Shown: positions 10,637-21,930, numbered from the stretch's first letter. The stretch: DNA of 64,000 nucleotides from Branchipolynoe longqiensis (GCA_030323885.1 CM059186.1:27451005-27515004), one strand, 5' to 3'. Notes: a model not told the origin generated them from the letters alone. Made by a program: numbers and translations.

Positions 10637-11544
10637 TATATACAGTCCAGACAGAGCGCTGACCTATTCAATGTCGCACACTTCAGAGCGAAGACCAAGA
10701 CTACTCCGATACTGGTGAGAGAGCTACTATTCGCAGATGACAGGGCACTGGTTGCGCACTCTGCTGAAGAGATCCAGAAAATAGTGGACGCTTTCTCTGA
10801 TGCATCAGAGAAGTTTGGCCTGAAGATTAACATCAAGGAGACGGAGGTGCTGTACCAACCCAACTCTACAAGAACCCGGGAGGAGGAGATCATGGTTGAC
10901 GGAAACAAGCTGAACTCTGTTCCGGAGTTCACCTATCTCGGAAGCACTATATCAAGTGATGGACGCATTGATGCTGAAATACAGAGGAGGATGGCCAAGG
11001 CCAGCGCATCTTTTGGCTGACTACGCCAGAGACTCTGGAACAACCACCATGTGTCCATTCAGGTCAAAGGTAAGATCTACCGTGCAATCGTGCTATCCAC
11101 CCTACTATACGGAGCCGAGGCCTGGACAGTGTACAGACGACAGGTGAAGAAGCTGCATGCCTTCATGATGCGACATCTGCGTTCAATCATGAGGCTAACC
11201 TGGAAGGACAAAGTGACAAATAAGGAAATACTCGAACAAACGGGGCTGCCCTCTAAGGAAGATCTTCTGATCAAAAAGAATCTCTGGTGGACTGGACACC
11301 TCATAAGGATGTCATCAGACAGGCTACCAAAGCAGATCCTCTATTCTCAACTGTCTTCTGGCTACAGAAAGAGAGGGCGCATTCGTCTCCGGTTCAAGGA
11401 TACCATCAAGAGAAACCTGAAGCTGAGAGACATTAAGACCGACTTAATGACGCAACTCTCAGCAGAGAGCTAAATGGAGAGCAGCAGTCAAGTAATGAAA
11501 GCAGTCTTTGTCGCATCGTGATTGACAGCATGATGATGATGATG
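10637..11544 (+). pseudogene. RTE-like LINE 3' portion, reverse transcriptase C-terminus
   Basis: A 5'-truncated LINE carries the catalytic VRELLFADDRALVAH motif (10715-10760) with both aspartates intact. It continues with FTYLGSTISSDGRID (10930-10975), YRAIVLSTLLYGAEAWTVY (11080-11135), WKDKVTNKEILEQTGLPS and WWTGHLIRMSSDRLPKQIL. Two lesions are visible: an in-frame TGA at 11018-11020 and a frameshift near 11455 shortly before the natural stop at 11493-11495. The 3' end is a GAT repeat (11530-11543). It is flanked by ACCTAA at 10631-10636 and 11545-11550, so it inserted into a MITE-1 copy. The short trinucleotide tail suggests the RTE clade, but that is inference. A related tail lies at 58082-58432. 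Confidence 0.85.
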
Positions 11545-11629
11545 ACCTAACTTAGATATGTAGAATCAAATGTAGGTAAGTGTTTTTGTTTAGCCGCTTT
11601 CATGGTTTCATCGGATTATGTAATTTTCA
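11545..11629 (+). mobile_element. MITE-1 copy, right half after LINE insertion
   Basis: ACCTAACTTAGATATGTAGA through TTTCATCGGATTATG is the right end of the MITE-1 copy begun at 10440. It abuts another MITE-1 copy in opposite orientation. Confidence 0.85.
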
Positions 11630-11976
11630 ACTTGCATAGTCTGATGAAGTATCAACTTTCCAAAACCAAAGCAATTATTTTGATTTGGTTCTACATATCT
11701 AACTTAGATACTGATGCACTCATCAAACATTTGTTTCTGGAGAGAAAGCAATACTGAGTCAATTTAATAGAACATTTTTCTGCAGAAGCCTATGGTGTCA
11801 GAGCTTTGGTCTGCTTGCCAAAACTAATTTGAGATGTTTGCACATCAACTATCTCAAAGGTTAGCCATTTAAAATAAAAGTTACTTCAAACTAAAGTAAG
11901 GTAGATAATAATGAAGAATCTAATATATTTATCTCAGAAAAATGACAGAAACTCAAAACCATCAGACGCTGCAATG
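11630..11976 (-). mobile_element. MITE-1 copy, reverse orientation
   Basis: It starts CTTGCATAGTCTGATGAAG, continues with TCTACATATCTAACTTAGAT and GCCAAAACTAATTT, and ends AACTCAAAACCATCAGACG. Length and order match the consensus. The terminal TTAA motifs are mutated. Confidence 0.85.
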
Positions 11977-11989
11977 TAGCACTAAGCTA

Positions 11990-12335
11990 TTGCCACTCTT
12001 CGTTAAGAAGCATCCGCAACCACGCGCCACTTGGTCACAGACGCTTCCGGTGTCATATATGTGGAGACTGTGAATACACATATTATTTATCTGACGTGGA
12101 AGTCAATACATAGTTGTGCAAGTCATATATATATTTTTTTTAATAAATAAATAAAAATAGACCAACAAACTAGTTTTAATTATAAGCGATGACATGGTGG
12201 GTTTATTGCGTGTGTAATTTGTTCCCCTTCTCACACATACACACATAAATACACCTACATACCAGCCTCACATTTGATTGTTGTACATATTTAATCTTCA
12301 GAATCTCTAAATTTGTGTCAACACCAGCCCATTGG
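11990..12335. other. No feature recognised
   Basis: AT-rich DNA including a TTTTTTTTAATAAATAAATA run near 12130-12155. No gene evidence was seen. Confidence 0.45.
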
Positions 12336-12339
12336 GTTT

Positions 12340-12389
12340 TCAGCCACAACTAATCAGTTATTTATAAATAAATGATTATTTGTGGCTGA
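12340..12389. repeat. Palindrome with about 25-bp arms
   Basis: TCAGCCACAACTAATCAGTT pairs with the reverse complement of the right arm (TCAGCCACAAATAATCATTT), with almost no loop. It could extrude as a hairpin or be a collapsed MITE terminus. No function is implied. Confidence 0.75.
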
Positions 12390-12770
12390 ATACATTTTGT
12401 ATGAATACCTTTTGCACATAATAAGTTGCCTTGGAATATTATTTGCATCTCGGCACATAGAAACAGCACATGAATATTGATTGGTTGAGAACAATGATTC
12501 TGGCTCGCCATACAAATAAAGCCTCCTGATTTTATCCACATTGAGACAAACTTAGTGGCAAATGGGGCCGATTGTCAGTCTCGTACTCTCACACGAGCAG
12601 CTCAAGTGGGGGTTTGCCGTCTTGTGCTCACACTAGTGCCACCCAGGCCATTTCTGGCCCTGCACGAGAGGAGCAGGTTATACAGTGCTTAACAATAATA
12701 CCTCCAAGCTGGTCCCTACCCGTGCTCGTCGATAAAAAATATTTACTTCAGGTGACGTCACCATTATCCA
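12390..12770. other. No feature recognised
   Basis: Mixed composition between the palindrome and a MITE-3 copy. A short open frame spanning into MITE-3 has no motif. Confidence 0.4.
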
Positions 12771-12774
12771 CCAG

Positions 12775-13003
12775 GGCCGCGTTCAAGGCATGCCTCAAAG
12801 AAATTCTGGACATTGTGCTAGTCTGAATGACTTGAGCTATTTGGTGCCTCGAAAATGGTGGCGTCCATAGGGTGCAGCCATTTGCAATTGAAAGAACAGC
12901 TCTGATTCTCTGAAACCACTGAATCTGGCGGCCATTTTCGAGGCGCTTTTTGCCTCCTACATGAAAAGCGAGACATCTCAGAGGCGTACTCTGACCGAGG
13001 TCC
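12775..13003. mobile_element. MITE-3 copy a
   Basis: It starts GGCCGCGTTCAAGG and ends ACTCTGACCGAGGTCC, a diverged inverted repeat. Inside are CTCGAAAATGGTGGCG and GGCGGCCATTTTCGAG, matching the subterminal inverted motif of copy b at 54449-54772. Confidence 0.75.
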
Positions 13004-14050
13004 TCGTGTGTCTATGTGGGTCGTTCTCATATTTGGTTTCCACGTTATTAATGCATAAACCTTTTTTTGGATGGGGTGGGGGCAGGAAGTCAAACATCAT
13101 TTGTTGTCTCTGTGTATTAAGTATATTAGTAATACCACACAAATTATCTCACAAAATGCATCGAAAATACAGTTATATGATTTTGTGAATGCTTATATGA
13201 ATGTTAAAATTTGCATTTCAACACTATGCATCTATTCAAGCTTTTTTGTGGCAACTTTTTTCTTGTATGACATAATCTTTTTTGCTTAGCTGTAATCAAT
13301 CAAATCTTGTTTCAATTTATTGTGTGTGGTAAAATGATGCTATGGATGTGCGCTAAAATGATGTAAGGATGGATGTTACACGGTTTATTTTAACAATTTT
13401 CTCTATTTGTATGAGATCAAAAGAAACAAGTGAATTTTCTTTCAACTCCGACATATGCACAACAAGTAAACCTCCATATAAACATGGATTCTCCTATTAT
13501 TTGGAATGTTTTCTGTTATTATTTGAAATGTTTAAATTTTGATTTCCATGTCATAAACCTGGTGCACAGTTTCCGATAAAGAACCACCCATATAGGCAGG
13601 CCCCTCAGTTAAGGAGCCTTAATCAAAGGAGGAAGTTGGTTTAGGAACATATGGCATGTCTACGCTCTCATAATCATACACCACTCACTACCTAAAACCA
13701 AATACGTCTCCAGAGACAAGATGGCGTGCCTCTGATTCTAGCACAGCAGGGAGCCACTTCCTGAATCTCAGCTAACGTGTAAATGGAATAATTGGAATGC
13801 GCGTGCTTGGTCTGAAAGAGGCATGAACACATTTCTCCAATAATATTAGAGAACAGCTACAGGAAATAATGCTGAATGACTTATGTGTACAAGGATACTT
13901 TAGATGACAATGGCGTCTCGTTAAGTCTAAGCTATGTGCAACTTTGTGTTGGGAATGTTTATATTACTTACTTTACTTTATTTCTTTAACACTTTTATTT
14001 TTATTTAAAAATTCCTTAAACAAATTTAATTTAATTTATATATATATATA
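13004..14050. other. About 1 kb without recognisable feature
   Basis: AT-rich in its second half, ending in a TA run at 14040-14050. I found no match to the window's repeat families and no coding motif. Confidence 0.45.
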
Positions 14051-14525
14051 GAGTCAGGGTCATGAAAATAGGCCAATTGAGGAAAGTTGTCGGCATCAAG
14101 CATTGGATGTCAGCGTCGAACGGTATAATTATAGTTTAGCATTGACAGAGGTGTTGCAAAGTCCTTAAATTTATCCTGAATGTAAAGGTCGAGAATATAC
14201 AACAACCTTATTTGTTTCTAGGATAATTTAATATAAAACAAAGAAATGCACTACACTTTAAGAATTTCAACGCTGACATCTGTTAAAGTTGTCGGCGCCG
14301 AGCATTGGATGTCGGCCTCGAACGGCATAATTATAGTTTAGCATTGACAGAGGTGTTGCAAAGTCCTTAAATTTATCCTGAATGTAAAGGTTGAGAAAAT
14401 ACAACAACCTTATTTGTTTCTAGGATAATTTAGTATGAAACAAAGAAATGCACTACACTTTTAAGAATTGCGATGCTAACATCTTAAATTGACCAACAAT
14501 TGGCCCATTTTCATGAGGCTGACTC
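14051..14525. mobile_element. MITE-8 with internal 202-bp tandem duplication
   Basis: The termini GAGTCAGGGTCATGAAAATA and, in reverse complement, GAGTCAGCCTCATGAAAATG extend to about 29 bp, ending in CCAATTG. The element lies in an ATATAT context on both sides. Inside, the segment starting AAAGTTGTCGGC at 14083 recurs at 14285 with the same order (TTTAGCATTGACAGAGGTG, TTTGTTTCTAGGATAATTTA). The unit is therefore 202 bp and present twice. Confidence 0.85.
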
Positions 14526-14734
14526 ATATATTGTTTCCATTTTGTATTTCTTTTTTTATTTCTTTTTTTTTGCAACCACACTCCTGATCTCGGCCCTACG
14601 TGAGACAACTATTTAACTTGAATACGTCACAATTGACGTCACAAGTTATTACTTATTGAAATGAGTAGAATTGTTGTTAAGTTGTTAACAGCTGTAGCAT
14701 TTTTGTTCGGGTGACAACAGCTAGGATGGACATG

Positions 14735-15770
14735 CATTACCTAGTAACACTTAGCAGGTTTTCAGACCGCCATAGTTGGCGGCCATTACACAGTAACACT
14801 TAGCTGGCTTCTAAGTTCATAGCAACGCATCAGTTCGCACAATCTCAAATAGTCTCACTCAATCATCCCAGGTTTTCAGATGCCTACAGATGGCAATCAT
14901 TACATAGTAACACTTAGCTGGCTTCTAAGTGCATAGCAATGCATCAGTTCGCACACTCTCAAACAGTCTCAGGCAATCATCGCAGATTTTCAGATCATTA
15001 GATAGTGCATAGTGGCGACCATTACATAGTGATACGCGATGGAGGAAGACAGAGGAGGCAGGGGTGGGAAATTCCATCTTTCATTTTTTCATCAAGTGTA
15101 ACAAAATGCTATTTCAATGAGGGCAATGTCAATGGTATCATATCATGTAATCAAGAATGTCAAGGTTAAGTAGGTAAAATGTCAAGGTGTAATGTCTAGA
15201 CACGCCATATATCTGGGGCAATGTCAGGTATCAATGGGAAATGTCAGGTAGATGGAGAGAGCCCCGAAGAGCCCTCCACCCTATAGAGAGAGAGAACAAT
15301 CAAAAGAAAGGGTGGGTGGGTGATTGGGTGGAAAAAGGAGAGTCGTTGAGCTGGAGGAGGCTGGAGGCGGACCTCCACGGTCACGGAAGAGGGGGAGGGG
15401 GCTCTTTCCCCGCTGTGAATCAAATGCAATACAAGCATTATGACCAACACTTAGTTGGCTTCTAAGTGCATAACAACACATCAGTTAGCACAATCTCGAA
15501 CAGTCTCAGGCAATCATCACAGACTTTCAGATGGCCACAGTTGGTGATCATTACATAGTAACACTTAGCTGGCTACTAAGTGCATAACAACACGTCAGTT
15601 CACACAATCTCGAACAGGCTCAGGCAATCATCGCAGATTTCTAGATGGCCACAGTTAGCGGCCATTACATAGTAACACTTAGCTGGCTTTTAAGTACATA
15701 ACAACGCGTCAGTTCGCACAATCTCAAAAAGTCTCACGCAATCATCGCAGGTTTTCAGATGGCCGGCTGG
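14735..15770. repeat. 115-bp satellite array, interrupted
   Basis: Units share CATTACATAGTAACACTTAG, TTCGCACAATCTC and CAATCATCGCAGATTTTCAG. Copies start near 14738, 14783/14898, 15020, 15440, 15548 and 15663, spaced about 115 bp. A roughly 400-bp unrelated segment (about 15036-15435) splits the array. Confidence 0.85.
15036..15435. other. Insertion in 115-bp array, related to 37.46-kb segment
   Basis: The first part has short AATGTCAAGG-type repeats. The second part (about 15230-15435), read in reverse, has TTTGATTCACAGCGGGGAAAG, CCACCCAATCACCCACCCAC and AGGGTGGAGGGCTCTTC. The same order of words (TTTGATTTGTGGCGGGG, AGGGTGGAGGGCTCTTC) occurs at 37482-37770, so this is a dispersed repeat of unknown class. 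Confidence 0.6.
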
Positions 15771-15771
15771 C

Positions 15772-15994
15772 TGGGTACCGGGACACACCAATAACTACAA
15801 CACGGGACGTTAATAGACTGCCGGCCAGCATCCACACCGCTGCCATCGATCCCAGTTCACGCACCGTGGGCCAGGGTCAAAGGTAGTTTCCATCTGGCTG
15901 GGCACGCACTGCCAAATATACGTGTGGGGATCAATCAAAGTCACCAGTGCGCATGTGTGAGGGGTGGGGAGGTGGGGGAGGGAGGTGGGGAGGT
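15772..15994. other. Unique sequence between satellite and SINE fragment
   Basis: No recognised element. It contains a G-rich AGGTGGGGGAGGGAGGTGGG segment near 15970. Confidence 0.4.
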
Positions 15995-16068
15995 GTAACA
16001 AGTATCGATTTTGTAAGTCGTTGGTTTGACTCAGCTGGGATTCAAACTCCCGGCAGATTCAGCCAACA
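15995..16068 (-). mobile_element. SINE-1 head fragment
   Basis: TGTAACAAGTATCGATTTTG, TTGGTTTGACTCAGCTGGGA and TTCAAACTCCCGG correspond to the head-body junction of SINE-1 in reverse. The remainder is missing. Confidence 0.65.
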
Positions 16069-16375
16069 TATCCGCTCTTTGGCAAAGGGATGTCCGAAGA
16101 AGGTAAATATAATCTCCAAATGGATAGCAGTTTTCAAGAGCCAGCAATGGATTAAAAAAAATTGAGAACTTTCTATGCGATAAGAAGAAGAAAGTAATAT
16201 CTGTGGGAACCATTGGCATAAACATGTCTATTCCCACGAGTGTCGCAATCTTCATTTATGCATAGGGAGCGGTGGTATTTTTACATATGAATAACCCGAC
16301 AGTCATAGTTCATTATTCACTAGGGAAAACCACGGCACCGCCTTGTGTTGTGTGACTGCTGTAAGAACTAAAAGA
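16069..16375. other. No feature recognised
   Basis: Ordinary sequence leading into the next satellite. No gene evidence. Confidence 0.4.
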
Positions 16376-17150
16376 AGTGACACCATTACACCACACTCAC
16401 AGCGATAGATGTATAGCCCACCATTACGACACCCATAGCAGCCGATTTATGGCACACCATTATGATACTCGCACCATTACGACATTCATAGTAGTAGATG
16501 TATATAGCCCACCATTACAACACTCACAGCAGCAATCTATAACCTACCATTATGACACCCATAGCTGCCGATTTATGGCACACCATTACGATACTCGCAC
16601 CATTACGACATTCATAGTAGTAGATGTATATCCCAACATTACAACACTCTCAGCAGCAATGTATAACCTACCATCACGACACCCATAGCAGCCGATTTAT
16701 GGCACACCATTATGGTACTCACACCATTACAACTCATAGTACCTGATGTATAACCTACCATTGTGACACTCACAGCAGCAATGTATAGCCTACCATAACA
16801 ACACTTCTAGCAGCCGATGTATAACCTACCATTACGACACTCATAGAAGCTGATGTATAACCCACCACTATAACACCTATAGCAGCCCACATATAGTCCA
16901 TTATGACATTCATAGCAGGCAATGTATAACCTACCATTACGACACCCATAACAGCTGATGTATAACCTATCATTATGACACTCATAGAAGCTGATGTATA
17001 ACCCACCACTCTAACACCTATAGCAGCCCACATATAGCCCATTATGACATTCATAGCAGGCAATGTATAACCTACCATTACGACACCCATAACAGCCGAT
17101 GTATAACCTATCATTACAACACTCATAGAAGCCGATTTATGGCATTCAAC
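16376..17150. repeat. About 38-bp satellite with higher-order structure
   Basis: Basic units such as CATAGCAGCCGATTTATGGC and AATGTATAACCTACCATTA alternate in a longer order. A set of several units near 16830-16970 repeats near 16975-17110. On the minus strand the array gives an open frame reading VVMVGYT/SAVMG repeats, which I treat as an artefact. Confidence 0.85.
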
Positions 17151-17261
17151 ACCAGATTTCCATATTTTAATACCATCCCCACACAATTGCCATCAGCCGA
17201 CACCTGACTTGGCACAGAGCACGGTGAAAGCAGGGATGGGAATGACGTAACTTTATTTCTA

Positions 17262-17701
17262 ACTAAAGCCGTGTTCACACGGGCAAAGTTTACGCCGACT
17301 TAGATGAGGCGAACTAGATGAAGCGAATTAGTGGCGCATTCACACGGACCGAGTTTGAAAGTATGTCGCGTCCACACGGGCAGTACTTGGGCCGGCTTAA
17401 GCCGGAAATCGATATCTGTGCATGAGCAAGTCCAGACTAACCAGCGCCAGTTTCGGTTAGTCGATGTCGCCACGAGAGAGTGTGGGTTCGACCTAGATAT
17501 GTATGGACTGAATTGTATTGGTTTGGAACGGTCAAAACTTCTGGTGGGCAGTGAAACCCTAAAAATAAATGATGAAAAAAATATCTGTGCACAGCTAGCG
17601 GTTTCATAGACTAAATTCTATAATATGCGCTTTTGATCGCGAACTAGGCAAGGCAATTTATATGAGGCGGTTTAAATCGCCCGTGTCAACACAGCTTTAG
17701 T
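17262..17701. mobile_element. MITE-9 with inverted ends
   Basis: The left end ACTAAAGCCGTGTTCACACG and the reverse complement of the right end ACTAAAGCTGTGTTGACACG pair over about 22 bp and continue into GGGC. The interior has subterminal TTAGATGAGGCGAA/TATATGAGGCGGTT motifs. TA lies at each end just inside the outer A/T. No coding capacity is present. Confidence 0.8.
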
Positions 17702-17976
17702 CAACTGCATACAGGCCATCCGGTAACAGGCTATCCGAGGAAACTAACTGACATACACATGAAGTCATGTGTTGAAATGAACTATAAAGTGAACATACAA
17801 TTATCAGGCAAATAAATAAGTGGTGAGTCAATTAGATGTATAATAGCCCATAGATGATTGGTGAAGACTGCAAACACGGCCTTGTGAAGGGATCGCTTGT
17901 AGATATATCTCAATATATATATATATATGTTGTGATTAGTTGTAGTTTGTTAGTTAACAACTAGTTCTTCAAGTTA

Positions 17977-18373
17977 CCATATATGTCCTAATAGACGGGC
18001 ACTGCGCGAGTGTAGACACATGGATACGCATCTATTCAAAGTTAAACAATTTCATGGATTTGTTTTTGTCATGACTCTGAAATAAAGTGGGATTGTCTTA
18101 TTTTATGTGTATTCAGTCTGAATATGATCGTAAATTTGTATTTGTTTTTGTCATGACTCTGAAATAAAATGGGATTGTCTTATTTTATGTGTATTCAGTC
18201 TGAATATGATCATAAATTTGTATTTGTTTTTGTTGTGCCTCTGAAATAAAGTGAGATTGTCTTATTTTATGTGCATTCAGTCTGAATATGATCGTAAATC
18301 TGTGGGTCCTTTCAATCTTGAAATGGGGGGTGTGCTTCTATTGGGTAGCGTGCTTCTATTGGGACATATACGG
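17977..18373. mobile_element. MITE-4 copy b with triplicated 82-bp core
   Basis: The ends CCATATATGTCCTAATAGA and GCTTCTATTGGGACATATAC match copy a, with flanking TA at 17975-17976 and 18374-18375. The TGTTTTTGTCATGACTCTG core starts at 18061, 18143 and 18225, so the 82-bp segment is present three times against once in copy a. Confidence 0.85.
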
Positions 18374-18444
18374 TATTCAAAGAGATGGGCAGGAGCAAGC
18401 AAAAGTACAGGTGTGCAATCTGAAAAATTCCAAAAGTTTCTGGC

Positions 18445-18812
18445 GCGGGTCTACACTGGCGGTTGCTACAGTGAAGGTGGCAGTTGCCGAGTGCTTGCCG
18501 ACCAATCGCTGACCAGTCTCCGAGTGGTCACTGAGCAGTCTCAATGGTGTTATGGTCACCGAGTAATCAGCAACTGGTCGCTGAGCAGTCGCCAAGCGGT
18601 CGCCAACTGCTCAGGAAGTGGTCTCAAGCGCTGAAAATAGTTTAGGTCGCAAGGAGGTTTCTGGTGCAGCAGCTGCAATCACCTTGCGAACAAAATGGTC
18701 CAAAATGGTCCAAAATGGTCGGCGACCACTGGCATTCACTTGCGACTGGCCCTTTTTGGTGGTGATAAGGTGGTCGGTCGCAAGTGATTCCAAGCGTAGT
18801 GTGACTGGGGTA
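18445..18812. mobile_element. Possible TIR element, weak ends
   Basis: The right end, reverse-complemented, reads CCCCAGTCACACTACGCTTG. The left end near 18449 (GGGTCTACACTGGCGGTTG) matches only partly. The interior is rich in GGTCGC/GAGCAGTC words and holds three tandem AAAATGGTCC units near 18694-18722. It may be another CAGTCACAC-ended family. Confidence 0.4.
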
Positions 18813-18949
18813 TTAATTAGTGAAAAAAATCTGTCCAGAGGAGAGTGACCAAGAAGTGTGTGGCAAGAAGAGATGGATCAGCCCAGCGAGGTATGAGGTG
18901 TAATTGACTGAGTGGTGATTGGATGCCACAGGTCCTTTTAGATATGAAA

Positions 18950-19275
18950 ATGGGAAATATTGCGCCTAGAGCGGGACTCGAACCCACATCTCTTTGCATT
19001 CCGTGCCAGTGTGCTAACCATTACACCACCTAGGCTCCCTGATATCAACACACTACCCACGCCTACCTGTCTATGCGGCTCCTTGCCTGAGAGCTCAGTG
19101 CAGACCACTACACTCGTCTGCCTGGAATTGTACGTCTTTTAATGCTTACAATTACATACACACAGGCAAGGCAATGCACTTACATACACAGGGTAGGTTC
19201 AACAACTATGCAATGCGTAGCTTGTACAGAATCATGGTCACGGCAACCAGTGTCGTGGGGGTGATGAAAATGACT
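18950..19275 (-). mobile_element. SINE-2 copy with tRNA-like core
   Basis: In reverse, the core at 18964-19035 reads GCCTAGGTGGTGTAATGGTT to CGCTCTAGGC, 72 nt, with paired ends GCCTAG/CTAGGC and a B box GGGTTCGAGTCCCG. Flanking CATGATTCTGTACAAGCTAC and GTTGTTGAACCTACCCTGTG segments are shared with the 28.7-kb copies. The central stem is mismatched, so a working tRNA is unlikely. Confidence 0.8.
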
Positions 19276-19734
19276 ACAACGAGCGCAAGGTTGGTTGTTG
19301 GAGTACTTACCGTCCTTTTTTGGGTGGCAATTGGCAAAGGGCAAAGGACAAAGAGCAGCCACCGACAGGAGGAGGATAAGGGACTCTTTTGCAGTTTTTT
19401 GCAGTTTTTTTGCAGCTTTTTGTGCCCCAGCAATGAACATGAATGAGCATGCCCGTGTCATTGACCGTCATTAATTTGAGGGAATCAATATTCACTTCAC
19501 TAAAACTTCTAAAAAAATTGTGTGTGTGTTTTCTTTTGTAAGTAAAGAGTCCAATTCCAAGTACAGAATTACAAAACTCACTTTGCGAATTTTCTATTTT
19601 AATAATTATTCCTTTAAGCACAGAGGCACACAAAGAAAGGCCGCATAAAGGAACAGAGACTGTAAGAAATAAATAACCAAATCGAGCCGATTCTCATTCT
19701 TATAATCACTTTCCTGCCCTGATCTTTTGCAGGC
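19276..19734. other. No feature recognised
   Basis: It contains a GCAGTTTTTT direct duplication near 19392-19418. Nothing else was recognised. Confidence 0.4.
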
Positions 19735-20045
19735 CCTTAGTTCTTTAATTGTTTTGTCCTGTATCGGTTTTGTCCTTTATCGGTTTTGCCCGTTATTTGT
19801 TTTGTCCTTTATCTGTTTTGTCCGTTATCTGTTTTGTCCTCTATCTGTTTTGTCCATTATCTATTTTGTCCATTATCTGTTTTGTCCATTATCTGTTGTG
19901 TCCATGATCTGTTTTGTCCTTTATCTGTTTTGCCTTAATCTGTTTTGTCCTTTATCTGTTTTGTCCATTATCTGTTTTGTCCTTTATCTGTTTTGTCCTT
20001 TATCTGTTTTGTCCTTAATCTGTTTTGTCCTTTATCTGTTTAATG
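19735..20045. repeat. 15-bp minisatellite
   Basis: About 20 units of TCTGTTTTGTCCWTTA-like sequence with single-base variation. Unit length divisible by three leaves a plus-strand frame open (CFVLYLF repeats), which is not a gene. Confidence 0.95.
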
Positions 20046-20067
20046 CCTCAATCTGCTGAGTCATGCT

Positions 20068-20425
20068 CAAAGCTGTATAGTCTAATGAAAGCATCACATT
20101 TTCTAAATCAGACTATTTAACTAAATTAGATTGCACATATGTCAAGTCAGACATTGATATACTCATTACGTATTTATTACTGCCTAGATGGAACACTAAG
20201 TCAATTACATAGAATCTATTAATGCTAATGAACGACTATAACAAGCATTTAGATGTGGACACCAAGATTTTCTATCATTTCACTTCAAATATTTACTAAC
20301 TTTGCCCTTTAAGATAGAGTTACTTCAAACTAATGTAAAGTATATTGTAATGATCAGCTTAATATATTTAATTAAACACCAGAAAAAGGGCATATTTCAA
20401 AACCATCACATTAAGGGAATGTTAT
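20068..20425 (-). mobile_element. MITE-1 copy, strongly diverged
   Basis: AAAGCTGTATAGTCTAATGA at the start and TTCAAAACCATCACATTAAG at the end preserve the family order. The interior is more diverged than in other copies, suggesting an older insertion. Confidence 0.7.
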
Positions 20426-20694
20426 ATAATTCCTGGCATAAAATATCACATCTTGCCGTAAGCATTGGTAATGTTTTCATCACGTCAATAAGTTGCATTT
20501 ACAATTGTTTGAATACAGACAAAACTACAATAATTAGATGGGGATGATGGTAATGAGATGGCGTCACAGAACCTACAAAAGAAGTTGCTTACTAAATATT
20601 CATAAGCTTTACCAAGAAGCAAGCCCCCCAAAAAGCCCCCCCCCTAATAATTCAACGCCAGGATGGATCACACAACTCGACAATGTAGATGACT

Positions 20695-21020
20695 GGGCAC
20701 GGTGGCCGAATCGGTAGAGCGCGGGCCTCGCGTGTGGAGATCGGGAGTTTGGTTCCCCGTCGAGTCAAACCAATGACTTATAAAATGTAATCTTCTCATT
20801 TCCTAGCCTTGGACTATGCCTTAATAGGATAGGGCAAGGACTGGTTAGCTCACTGTCAGGATAATGTGACCGAGCGGGATATCGAGTCATGGTGCCAGCA
20901 GCCTGGTTTCCCAGTGGAGCAGCACTATAAATTCACCATAAGCGCGTACTGTCACAAGTCAGTACCCAACCTGATATGTCCTTAGATGTTGCCAGGACGA
21001 AAAACTCCAACAACCAACCA
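20695..21020 (+). mobile_element. SINE-1, full-length copy
   Basis: The head GGGCACGGTGGCCGAATCGG has A-box spacing typical of tRNAs, and the B-box region reads GGGAGTTTGGTTCCC. The body includes AATAGGATAGGGCAAGGACT and GATAATGTGACCGAGCGGGA. The tail is CCAACAACCAACCAAC. Confidence 0.9.
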
Positions 21021-21155
21021 ACAAACGACGCAGATGCAATTACCAAATAACAAATAGCAGGTGGTTCTCGCCCTCTGACTGATCGTCATGCGCAGTGGAT
21101 GTCAAACGGCCCTTCGCACCTTGGATGCTGTTATTTCCGCATAGTAAGACACTAA

Positions 21156-21627
21156 GGGCGTAATCGATTAATCAACTCGGGTCACCCGAGCCACTTTTTG
21201 GTGCATGCGCACTTCCTACAGACTCAGGTCAAATAATCGAATATGCTTCTCCACGCTCGGGGTAAAAAAATGGTCTCTTAATCCAAAACGTATTTTTTTT
21301 TTTAAATAACCGATATAACTACAACAAAATAGGATTTAAAGTATTTTATAATGGCATCATTTAGTTATATTTCCATTTCACAAATCTAGGTTATTACCAC
21401 AAAGAAAGATATGTGAGTGGTACTGGTTGCTGTTATCCTGCAGGACGGTACCAGCGCAAATGTGACGTCATCGCTCCTAGCAAACCCCAGCCAAGAGGTA
21501 GGTTACTGGGGTGGGGTTGTTTTGCACACAGCATGTGTATCTGTCGACTCCACTCGCGGTGTTCGATTTGAAATTCTGACGACTCGGGTGGCCCGAGTCG
21601 CCCGGGTCGTGTTAATCGATCATGGCC
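21156..21627. mobile_element. MITE-5 copy a
   Basis: The left end is GGGCGTAATCGATTAATCAA followed by CTCGGGTCACCCGAG. The right end is GTTAATCGATCATGGCCC preceded by ACTCGGGTGGCCCGAGTCG. Both ends therefore have inverted repeats of about 35 bp containing a CTCGGGT palindrome. The interior words (CAGCGCAAATGTGACGTCAT, TCGATTTGAAATTCTGACGA) recur in reverse at 47439-47893. Confidence 0.85.
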
Positions 21628-21780
21628 CACGTGGCGCATTTTTCCACCCAAGTCATCTCGTTAATATTCCTTAATTATCGCCCACTCAACTCTCCCCCCA
21701 CCGCGTCCCGCCCCGTCCCATCCCGTCTCGCCCCCGCCCAACCCTGCCCAGCCCATTTATTTTAATACATTGTTTAAGCA

Positions 21781-21930
21781 GGGGAAATTTCAATCGCGGA
21801 TGACTGGTCTTCCTCATTCCACTGCTCCTTGCCCTATCCTAATAATGCCGAGCATCATGCTAGGAAGCGGCAAGCATCAATTAAGTCATTCATTTGACTC
21901 CAGGGTTCGAACCCGTGATCCCATTGCAAA
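21781..21930 (-). mobile_element. SINE-1B copy, alternative tail
   Basis: Read in reverse: part of a head with GGTTCGAACCCTGG-like sequence, the SINE-1 front body (AATAGGATAGGGCAAG-like), then a different 3' tail (GCAGTGGAATGAGGAAGACC, GATTGAAATTTCCCC). The usual GATAATGTGACTGAG block is absent. Confidence 0.75.

Noticed and set aside
10633..10932. 99-codon minus-strand frame
   Set aside because: Antisense to the recognisable LINE reverse transcriptase on the plus strand.
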